This document shows, piece after piece, positions 50,664-59,822 of a stretch of 64,000 nt of DNA. The stretch comes from Pseudomonadaceae bacterium (lineage in GTDB: Bacteria; Pseudomonadota; Gammaproteobacteria; Pseudomonadales; Pseudomonadaceae): the NCBI GenBank assembly GCA_030602315.1, contig JAUVZY010000004.1, positions 62,001 through 126,000 on the forward strand, given 5' to 3'. The notes beneath the pieces are model-generated. The model was not told where the DNA came from. It saw only the letters and a list, made by a program, of their open reading frames with translations, and did no database searches. The stretch's first letter is position 1, and each line of letters begins with the position of its first letter. Made by a program: the position numbers and the translations under genes.

Positions 50664-51653
50664 TCACACGAACACGTGCTCGAGCGCCTCTTCGGGGCGT
50701 GGATAGGGGCTTTCGCGGGCGAACTGCACCGCTTCATCGATGCGGCCACGGGCGCGGGCTTCGATGTCGTGGGCCTGTGCCTCGCTCATCACGCCTTCGT
50801 CGATCAGGCGCTGGCGGTAGCCGGGAATGGGGTCCTTTTTCATCAGGCCGTCCTTCTCGCCCTCGGGGCGGTAGGTTTCGCCATCGCCCATGAAGTGGCC
50901 GGCCAGGCGGTAGGTCTCGATCTCGATGAGGGTCGGGCCGCCACCTTCGCGGGCGCGCTCGATGGCTTCGCCGGCCGCGCGGAACACGCCGTCCGGGTCG
51001 TTGTTCTCGACGAACACACCGGGCATGCCGTAGGCCGCGGCGCGCACATGGTGCTGCGCGATGCAGGTGGCGCTGGCCTTGGCCACTGAGATGCCCCAGG
51101 CGTTGTCCTCGATGACGAACACCACCGGCAGCTTCCACAGCGCGGCGAGGTTCAGCGTTTCGTGGAAGGCGCCCTGGTTGGCCGCACCCTCGCCGATGAA
51201 GGACACGGCCACCCCGGGCTTGCCCTGCATCTGCCGCGACAATGCGGCGCCGACGGCCGGGCCCATGCCCTCGGCGATGATCCCCGAGCAGGAGAAATTC
51301 ACCCGGCCATCGAACAGGTGCATGTGCCCGCCGCGCCCGCCGGAAAGCCCGGTGGCCTTGCCGAAGATCTCGGCCATCATCTCGTTGAGGTCGACGCCCT
51401 TGGCCACGGCGATGTGGTGCGGGCGATGGGTGGCGGTGACGATGTCACCGGCCTCGAGGTGCGCACAGACGCCCACCGCGCAGGGCTCCTGGCCGTTGGA
51501 GAGGTGCATCTCGCCGGGAATCGGCCCCTTGGCCATGTTGAACACCGGCGTCTTGCCTTCCATGTAGATGCGCTCGATGGATTCCTCCATGTAGCGGCTG
51601 GTCAGCATCTGCTCGTACATCCACAGGCGCTGCGAGTTGTTGGGCTGGGTCAT
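50664..51653 (-). CDS. acoA: Acetoin dehydrogenase E1 component, alpha subunit
   Basis: TPP-binding dehydrogenase of 329 aa. The cofactor motif GEGAANQGAFHETLNLAALW (about 154-173), the HLSNGQEPCAVGVCAHLEAGD segment, the THRPHH active-site histidines and the GLSGGRGGHMHL loop are intact. It pairs with the E1 beta chain. The longer frame to 51830 is not family-like; the ATG at 51653 is. Immediately downstream of the GMC dehydrogenase gene. Confidence 0.93.
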   Translation of the reverse strand: MTQPNNSQRLWMYEQMLTSRYMEESIERIYMEGKTPVFNMAKGPIPGEMHLSNGQEPCAVGVCAHLEAGDIVTATHRPHHIAVAKGVDLNEMMAEIFGKATGLSGGRGGHMHLFDGRVNFSCSGIIAEGMGPAVGAALSRQMQGKPGVAVSFIGEGAANQGAFHETLNLAALWKLPVVFVIEDNAWGISVAKASATCIAQHHVRAAAYGMPGVFVENNDPDGVFRAAGEAIERAREGGGPTLIEIETYRLAGHFMGDGETYRPEGEKDGLMKKDPIPGYRQRLIDEGVMSEAQAHDIEARARGRIDEAVQFARESPYPRPEEALEHVFV

Positions 51654-51676
51654 GGTCGACTCCCTTGTAGTGGTGG

Positions 51677-53254
51677 TCAGATCGCGCGTTCGTTGAGCAG
51701 CCGGCCGATCTGCTCGGCCTGGCGCAGGGCCAGCGCGACGATGGTGAGGGTGGGGTTCTGGCCGCCGCTGGTGGTGAACTGGCTGCCGTCGGAAACGAAC
51801 AGGTTGGGGATGTCGTGGCTCTGGCCCCACTTGTTCACCACGCCGTCACGGGCCTTGGCGCTCATGCGGTTGGTGCCCATGTTGTGGCTGGCCGGGTAGG
51901 GCGGCAGCTCGATTACGTCGGTGGCGCCGGCGGCCTCGTAGCACCTGGCGGTGGCGGCGACACCGTGCTTGCGCATGGCGGCGTCCATCGGGTGATCGCT
52001 CTTGGTCACCACCGGGATCGGCAGCCCGTACTGGTCCTTCTCGGTGGCATGCAGGGTGATACGGTTGCTCTCGACCGGCAGGTCTTCGCCGCACAGCCAG
52101 ACGCCGGACATGTGGTTGTACTTTTCCATCCGCGAGGCGAACTGGCGGCCCCAGCCCTTGGGCGTCGGGTCGAGGAAGGCGGAGAGGAACGGCAGGCCGA
52201 GGGCGAGGATTTCCAGGCGGTAACCACCGACGAAACCGCGCGACGGATCGTTGTAAGACTCGTCCGAGATCACCCCGGCGCAGGTGGTGCCGCGGTGCAT
52301 GTTCACCGGCTTGGGCATCACCGCGAAGATGCCGGCGGTGGTGTGGGTCATGTAGTTCCTGCCGACCTGGCCGGAGGAGTTGGCCAGCCCGTCGGGGAAC
52401 ATCGAGGAAGCGGAGTTGAGCAGCAGGCGCGGCGACTCGATGGAGTTGCCCGCCACACAGACCACCCGGGCCTTCTGCCGCTGGATGGTGCCCTGGGCGT
52501 CGGCGTAGACCACGCCGTTCACCTTGCCCTTGGCGTCGTGTTCGATGCGCAGCACCATCGACTGCGGCCGCACCTCGCAATAGCCACTGGCTTCGGCGCG
52601 GGGAATGTCGGTGTAGAGCGTCGACCACTTCGCGCCCATCTTGCAGCCCTGCATGCAGAAGCCGATCTGCTGGCAGGCGGCGCGGTCGTCGTAGGGCTCG
52701 GTGTTGATCGCCATCGGCCCGGAGACGATTTCCTTGTAGCCGACCCGCTGGGCGCCAGTGGCCAGCACCTTGAAGGAGTTGTGCCAGGGGTGATAGGCCA
52801 TGCCGGTGCTGGGGCCGGTCACGCCCATGTGCTTTTCGGCCTTCTCGTACCAGGGGGCCATTTCTGCCATGGTCACCGGCCAATCCAGCAGGTTGGCCCC
52901 GGCGATGTCGCCGTTGATGCTGCGCATCTTGAATTCGAAATCACGGAAGCGCAGGGCGATGCCGGCCCAGTGCACCGTGCTGCCGCCGACGCCCTTGACG
53001 ATCCAGGCCGGCAGGTTGGGGTTGTTCTTCGAGAGGTGCCAGTCGCCGGCGGCGATGCGCTTGTCGAGCCAGGAGATCTTCTTGAACATCTCCCACTCGT
53101 CGTTTTCGATATCGGCCAGCGTGTGCCGCTTGCCGGCCTCCAGCACCACGCTGCGGATCTTCTGCTTGGCCAGCGCGTTGGCCAGGGTGCCGCCGCCGGC
53201 ACCGGAGCCGATGATCACTACGACGCCATCGTCGTCCTGGGCAAAAGTTGCCAT
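51677..53254 (-). CDS. GMC family oxidoreductase (FAD subunit of membrane dehydrogenase)
   Basis: GMC flavoprotein of 525 aa. FAD loop VIIGSGAGGGTLANAL near residue 13, GGSTVHWAGIALR, and the C-terminal active-site region PASHNMGTNRMS (about 458-469) with catalytic His/Asn. Behaves like the large subunit of gluconate 2-dehydrogenase or sorbitol dehydrogenase. The small Tat subunit is encoded just upstream (53309-53812); no cytochrome c third subunit is found. In this cluster it may oxidise butanediol or another polyol; the substrate is unknown. Confidence 0.9.
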   Translation of the reverse strand: MATFAQDDDGVVVIIGSGAGGGTLANALAKQKIRSVVLEAGKRHTLADIENDEWEMFKKISWLDKRIAAGDWHLSKNNPNLPAWIVKGVGGSTVHWAGIALRFRDFEFKMRSINGDIAGANLLDWPVTMAEMAPWYEKAEKHMGVTGPSTGMAYHPWHNSFKVLATGAQRVGYKEIVSGPMAINTEPYDDRAACQQIGFCMQGCKMGAKWSTLYTDIPRAEASGYCEVRPQSMVLRIEHDAKGKVNGVVYADAQGTIQRQKARVVCVAGNSIESPRLLLNSASSMFPDGLANSSGQVGRNYMTHTTAGIFAVMPKPVNMHRGTTCAGVISDESYNDPSRGFVGGYRLEILALGLPFLSAFLDPTPKGWGRQFASRMEKYNHMSGVWLCGEDLPVESNRITLHATEKDQYGLPIPVVTKSDHPMDAAMRKHGVAATARCYEAAGATDVIELPPYPASHNMGTNRMSAKARDGVVNKWGQSHDIPNLFVSDGSQFTTSGGQNPTLTIVALALRQAEQIGRLLNERAI

Positions 53255-53308
53255 GGGTCTTCCTCGTCTTGTTCTTGTTGTGGGCCCGCCAGGCGGGCAG
53301 GGGACGGC

Positions 53309-53812
53309 TCAGAGCCAGTCCAGGTCGTTGAAGCCGCGGTTGACGTAGCCGCCGTATTGCCACGACGAGCCCTCGTAGCCGAACAGCGGGAACAGCGCCT
53401 TGTTGTTGTAAATGCCGAACATCAGGTTGCTGCGCACCGCCTTGAAGAACGGGGTTTCTTCGATCTCGGTCAGCAAGCCCACCCGGGCCTTTTCGTTCAG
53501 CGTCTCGAAGGGCTCGCCATGACGCTTGCGCGCCTGCTGCTGCAGGTCGGCCAGACCCTGGGTGACCTGCTTGGGCTGCGCTTTCACAAGGTCGGCAAGC
53601 GGGCGGATGTAGTGGGCGTCATCGAGGAAGTCGTGGGGAAAGATGTCGCGCGCCATGCGTAGCAGGCCGGGCGGCAGGTCTGGCAGCGTCTCGTCGGCGA
53701 GCAGGCGGATGGGGATCAACTGGGCCAGTCCGACGGCGAGGGCAGACTGACCGGACAGCGAAAGAAAGCGCCGGCGACTTAATGCGCCTTTGCGGCAGGC
53801 TGGGTCTTGCAT
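53309..53812 (-). CDS. Gluconate 2-dehydrogenase subunit 3-like Tat-exported subunit
   Basis: 167 aa with a twin-arginine signal SRRRFLSLSGQSALAVGL (residues ~12-29), then a helical domain (MARDIFPHDFL, YNNKALFPLFGYEGSSWQYGG) of the subunit-3 family. It carries the FAD subunit through the Tat system. First gene after the sigma-54 promoter of the catabolic cluster, and its stop is 54 bp before the GMC ATG. Confidence 0.9.
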   Translation of the reverse strand: MQDPACRKGALSRRRFLSLSGQSALAVGLAQLIPIRLLADETLPDLPPGLLRMARDIFPHDFLDDAHYIRPLADLVKAQPKQVTQGLADLQQQARKRHGEPFETLNEKARVGLLTEIEETPFFKAVRSNLMFGIYNNKALFPLFGYEGSSWQYGGYVNRGFNDLDWL

Positions 53813-53907
53813 GGCACAGCTCCTTTTTTATTGCCGACCGGCCTGAAGGGGAGAACAGGCAGTCGGCGTTCTTGTTATGCGGAGGGCTTGGTCCGCAAGA
53901 AGACAGG

Positions 53908-53923
53908 AGCAGGGGCTGTGCCA
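53908..53923 (-). promoter_or_regulatory. Sigma-54 promoter of the acetoin / butanediol catabolic cluster
   Basis: Minus-strand TGGCACAGCCCCTGCT with exact GG-N10-GC spacing, two mismatches to TGGCACG-N4-TTGCT, about 95 bp upstream of the first gene. AcoR-type activators use sigma-54, and acoR is encoded divergently. Confidence 0.82.
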
Positions 53924-54006
53924 ACTTTTACGTTGTTTGTTTTGTTTACATAACCTACTGAAAAATAACGATTAGTGCTATTTGGGTTGTCGGTGTTAAG
54001 TCTGGG

Positions 54007-54057
54007 TGTAACGGTGTCTCGCTTTACACCTGTAAAGCGGCTGTAACGTGCTTTACA
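54007..54057. promoter_or_regulatory. Tandem palindromes, candidate AcoR binding sites
   Basis: GCTTTACACCTGTAAAGC (54021-54038) is a perfect 18-bp palindrome, and TGTAAAGC at 54031 pairs again with GCTTTACA at 54050. Related TGTAAC/CTTTACA units repeat on both sides. The array is 85-150 bp upstream of the sigma-54 promoter, the normal enhancer place, and is also ahead of acoR. The rest of 53924-54205 is AT-rich and gene-free. Confidence 0.65.
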
Positions 54058-54205
54058 ACTTTCACGGCCGCCAATTAAACAGGTCTAAAGTTGAAGTTAT
54101 AAGTTGTGAGTGATGGGTTAATGTTTCTACCTGGTTGTTGGTCACCGACAAGAAGAAGTCACCCATGCCCCTCGAAACTTCCAGCGCAAGGGGCGAGGAG
54201 GAAGC

Positions 54206-56134
<1,929 letters not shown>

Positions 56135-56350
56135 GCCAGCGGCGCAGCCCGGGACGGACCAAGGGGTTTCCGGAGGTCTCAGGCCGGCCATCGCCATTGC
56201 TGCAGGCCCCCTGTGCGGCCATTTCGGTGGGCGGACTCGATGCACGTGGCTCGCCGCGAGCTGGCAAAACGCCAACTATGGCTTCTATGCTTGGCCAAAA
56301 TCGCTTTTTAGAACATGCGCTGCCTGCCCACTGCAGCTATTGGAGCTTTT

Positions 56351-58267
56351 ATGGTTGTGCCTTCTCCCGCCAACGAAGCGGAGCGCCTGGAGCTGCTTCG
56401 GGCGCTGCAGATTCTCGATACCGATCCGGAGCCGGTATTCGATCGTCCGACCCGCCTGCTGGCCCGCGCGCTCGGACTGCCAATCACGCTGATTTCGCTG
56501 ATCGACGAGCATCGACAGTGGTTCAAGTCCCGCGTTGGGCTTGCGGTGAGTGAGACGCCGCGCGATCAGGCGTTCTGTGTGCACACGATCGTGCAGAGCG
56601 AGCCGCTGGTAGTCCCCAATGCGTGCGAGGACGAGCGCTTTGCGCAGAACCCGCTGGTAGTCGGGGCGCCGCATATTCGCGCCTATGCCGGTGTGCCGAT
56701 TCGCAGTCAGGGTGGGCTGGCGCTGGGCACGCTGTGCGCGATCGATACGCAGCCGCGCACATTCAGTTCCACCGAGCTGCAGATTCTGCAGGACATGGCC
56801 GAGGTGGTCGCCCATGAAATGCATCTGCGCGAGACGCTGTTGCTCACCCGCTCGCAATTGAGTCGGGCGGACGAGGCACTGGTGGAAAGCGAAGCGCGCT
56901 ACCGGTCGATCTTTGAGCTCGCGTCGGTCGGTATCGCCATCGTCGCGCCCGATGGCTCCTGGCTGAGCGTGAACGAGCCGCTTTGCCAGATCGTGGGCTA
57001 CTCGGCCGGCGAGTTGCTGCAGATGACCTTTCAGGACATCACCCACCCCGAAGACCTGCACGGTGACCTCGACCTCAAGCGCAAGCTCGTTTCCGGTGAA
57101 CTGAACTCCTACCACCTGGAGAAGCGCTACCTGCACAAGGACGGGCATGCGATCTGGAGCAGCCTGAGCGTCAGCAAGAAGGCCTCTGCCGAGGGTGAGG
57201 TGGAATATTTCATTGCGGTGATCCGCAATATCCAGGCGCGCAAGGAAGTGGAGGAGGCGCTGGCCCTGCTGCGCCAGGAGCTCGAGGCGCGAGTGCACGA
57301 GCGTACCGAGCAGCTGTCGCAGTCAAACCAGGCGTTGTTGACGGTCATCGAGAGCCAGCAGCGCGCCGAGCAGGAGGTCCGCAGCCGCGAGGCCGAGCTG
57401 GCGGCGGTGATCGAGAACGCCAACGATGCCTATATCAGCCTGGACCAGAACGGCATCGTGCGGGCATGGAACCGGGTGGCCGAGGAAACCTTCGGCTGGA
57501 TGGCGGCCGAGGCGATCGGGCGTACGCTGGATCAGCTGATCATGCCGGCGGAGATGGGCCAGGCCCATCGGGCGGGGATGGCGCGTTTTTTGGCCAGCGG
57601 CGAGTCTTCGATGCTGGGCCGTCGGCTGGAGCTGCCGGCGCTGCGCAAGGACGGCGCGATGTTGACCGTCGAGGTGCGTATCCGCGCGCTGCAGGTGGGC
57701 GGCAAGATGCTCTTCAGCGCGTTTCTGCATGACATTTCCGAGCGCAAGCGTGACGAGGCACAGCGGGATAACGAGGCGCGTCACGATGCACTCACCGGCC
57801 TGCTGAACCGCCGCGCGCTCAGCGAAATACTGCCGATTGCCCTGGCCAGGGCCGACCGCTCGGGTTCACCACTGGGGCTGCTGTTCATCGACCTCGATGG
57901 TTTCAAGGCGGTGAACGATACCTACGGCCATGAGGCCGGCGACGAGCTGCTGCGTGCTGTCGCCCTGCTATTGCGCCAGAGCGTGCGGGAAACCGACAGC
58001 GTGGTGCGCCTGGCGGGCGATGAGTTCACCCTGCTGCTCGAAGGGCTGACCAACGGCGAGGCCGATGCGCGGGGGGTGGCCGACAAGGTGCTTGCGGCCA
58101 TCGGCCAGCCGATTTCGACGTCGCATGGCGTGGTGAACGTGAACGCCAGTATCGGCATTTCGCTGTACGCGCCCGGTAGCGGCAAGGACGCCGCTCTGCT
58201 GTTGCGTGAAGCGGACGAGCGCATGTATCAGGCCAAGCGCGCAGGCAAGGGACGGGCGTTTTCCTAG
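56351..58267 (+). CDS. GAF-PAS-PAS-GGDEF diguanylate cyclase
   Basis: Cytoplasmic signalling protein of 638 aa, no membrane segment. GAF domain at ~1-160 (ISLIDEHRQWFKSRVGL, DQAFCVHTIV), two PAS domains (~180-300 and ~345-460, FELASVGIAIVAPDGSW and AVIENANDAYISLD), then GGDEF from ~475. The signature is AGDEF (VRLAGDEFTLLLEG) and the inhibitory RxxD site RETD is exactly five residues before it, so cyclase activity with feedback is likely. Start at 56351 (MVVPSPANEAERL). No EAL domain. Confidence 0.93.
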   Translation: MVVPSPANEAERLELLRALQILDTDPEPVFDRPTRLLARALGLPITLISLIDEHRQWFKSRVGLAVSETPRDQAFCVHTIVQSEPLVVPNACEDERFAQNPLVVGAPHIRAYAGVPIRSQGGLALGTLCAIDTQPRTFSSTELQILQDMAEVVAHEMHLRETLLLTRSQLSRADEALVESEARYRSIFELASVGIAIVAPDGSWLSVNEPLCQIVGYSAGELLQMTFQDITHPEDLHGDLDLKRKLVSGELNSYHLEKRYLHKDGHAIWSSLSVSKKASAEGEVEYFIAVIRNIQARKEVEEALALLRQELEARVHERTEQLSQSNQALLTVIESQQRAEQEVRSREAELAAVIENANDAYISLDQNGIVRAWNRVAEETFGWMAAEAIGRTLDQLIMPAEMGQAHRAGMARFLASGESSMLGRRLELPALRKDGAMLTVEVRIRALQVGGKMLFSAFLHDISERKRDEAQRDNEARHDALTGLLNRRALSEILPIALARADRSGSPLGLLFIDLDGFKAVNDTYGHEAGDELLRAVALLLRQSVRETDSVVRLAGDEFTLLLEGLTNGEADARGVADKVLAAIGQPISTSHGVVNVNASIGISLYAPGSGKDAALLLREADERMYQAKRAGKGRAFS

Positions 58268-58268
58268 C

Positions 58269-59087
58269 TCACCGCCGCGGGTGCAGCGCTTTGGCCGCGC
58301 AGCCCGGCGAACAACCCAGCTGCGCCGAGATGGCGGCGGCGGTGTCCAGCAGCAACTGCAGGCACTGGCTGCGTACGGCGTCGCGGTCGAGCACTGCTTC
58401 GGGGCCGGAGAGGTTGATGGCGGCGACGATCTGGCCGGTGTGGTCGCGCACGGCGGTGGCGATGGCGGTGGAGTAGTCGGAGCGGTGCAGCACCCAGCCG
58501 CGCTCGCGGTCTTCGGCGAGCAGTTGCGCCAGTTCCGGCAGGGATTTGGGGGCCGGCGGCGGGTAGTCGTCCAGGCGCACGCTCTGGTAGAGCTGGTCCA
58601 GCGTCTGGCTCGGCAGTTCGCTCAGCAGCACGCGGCCCATGGCGGTGCAGTGGCAGGGGATGCGGGTGCCGACCGGGATGTTCACCGACAGCCGTTGCGC
58701 GGCGAAGGCGCGGTAGAGGTACACCGATTCGGTGTGCTCGCGCACGCTCAGGTGGCAGGACAGCGAGGTCTTGTCCCGCAGGGTGTTGAGAAAGGGCATG
58801 GTGACATCGACGATGTCGCGGCTGGCCAGGTAGCTGAAGCCGTTGCTGATGACCTGCGGGCCGAGCTCGTAGGTGTTGCGGTCGAGCTTGCGCAGGTAGC
58901 CCATCTCCGACAGCGTGAAGAGGATGCGGTAGATCGACGACAGGCTCACCCCCAGTGCGGCGGCGATGTCGTTGGAGCTCAAGGTGCGCTGCTGGCTGCC
59001 GAACATCTCGAGGATGCGCAGGCCGCGCTGCAGCGCCGGAACCCAGTAGTCGTGCTCCTGCAGATCGGGCGTTTGCGAAGCGGTCAT
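58269..59087 (-). CDS. IclR family transcriptional regulator of the sarcosine oxidase operon
   Basis: 272 aa. N-terminal wHTH (SSNDIAAALGVSLSSIYRILFTLSEMGYL, about 37-65) and C-terminal IclR effector domain (CHLSVREHTESVYLYR, GTRIPCHCTAMGRVLL). It directly follows soxG on the same strand (about 45 bp), so it probably senses a one-carbon or creatinine/sarcosine-related ligand and controls this operon. Start at 59087; the longer frame upstream is not family-like. Confidence 0.9.
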   Translation of the reverse strand: MTASQTPDLQEHDYWVPALQRGLRILEMFGSQQRTLSSNDIAAALGVSLSSIYRILFTLSEMGYLRKLDRNTYELGPQVISNGFSYLASRDIVDVTMPFLNTLRDKTSLSCHLSVREHTESVYLYRAFAAQRLSVNIPVGTRIPCHCTAMGRVLLSELPSQTLDQLYQSVRLDDYPPPAPKSLPELAQLLAEDRERGWVLHRSDYSTAIATAVRDHTGQIVAAINLSGPEAVLDRDAVRSQCLQLLLDTAAAISAQLGCSPGCAAKALHPRR

Positions 59088-59133
59088 GAAAGCTCCTCCG
59101 AAAGGGGCGGGGCGGCGGCGCGCCCCGCACGGG

Positions 59134-59820
59134 TCAGCGTTCCAGCAGCGCGTCGATGCCCACCGGGCCGCCGTCGAACTCGGCCATCGCATCGAGCAGC
59201 ACGTCCCACAGGTAGGCGCAGGAGGCGCGGTCGCACAGCAGGTGGAAGGCCGGCAGGCCGTCGACCGGGGCGTTGATCACCATTGCGTTGATGCGCGCCA
59301 CCGAGGTCTGCGCCACCGCGCCTTCGGCAAACGCCTCTGGGCGCAGGTCGACGCCGCACAGCTTGGCCATTACCTGCGGCGCGTGGCTGCCGGTGAGCAG
59401 CAGCCAGGCGTGGCTGTCCTGGCGCGGCAGCAGGTAGACCGCCTGTGGGCCGAGCGACCAGTCGCGCTCCTCGCTCTGGGTGCGGTGGCCGCTGTCGCCG
59501 AGGCTGCCAAGCAGCAGGTACTCGGTCTGCGACAGCCGGGCGACCAGCCCGCCGTCGGCCTGGGCCAGCGCCTGGTTGGGCACGGCCGGCAGCTGGTAGC
59601 CGCGCGCCTGCAGGTAGGCGGCGGCGTCGCTGCCGCGAAAGCCCACCCGGGGCAGGTTGCACAGGTCCGCCAGGCCGCAGCGCTGGTGCCGCGCCGGGTC
59701 GCGCTCGCCGGCGTAGCGCGAGACGAGCACGGTATCGCCGAGCCGCGCGTGCACGGCGTTGCTCTGCAGGTGGTAGATCGGGCTACGTTCCTTGCACATC
59801 TGAGGATTCAAGGCGCTCAT
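59134..59820 (-). CDS. soxG: Sarcosine oxidase gamma subunit
   Basis: Small subunit of heterotetrameric sarcosine oxidase, 228 aa, a T-protein-like fold. VGFRGSDAAAYLQARGYQLP, LSQTEYLLLGS and PVDGLPAFHLLCDRASCAYLWD are recognisable. It starts 2 bp after the soxA stop, and the last gene of the oxidase set before the IclR regulator. Confidence 0.9.
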   Translation of the reverse strand: MSALNPQMCKERSPIYHLQSNAVHARLGDTVLVSRYAGERDPARHQRCGLADLCNLPRVGFRGSDAAAYLQARGYQLPAVPNQALAQADGGLVARLSQTEYLLLGSLGDSGHRTQSEERDWSLGPQAVYLLPRQDSHAWLLLTGSHAPQVMAKLCGVDLRPEAFAEGAVAQTSVARINAMVINAPVDGLPAFHLLCDRASCAYLWDVLLDAMAEFDGGPVGIDALLER

Positions 59821-59822
59821 GC

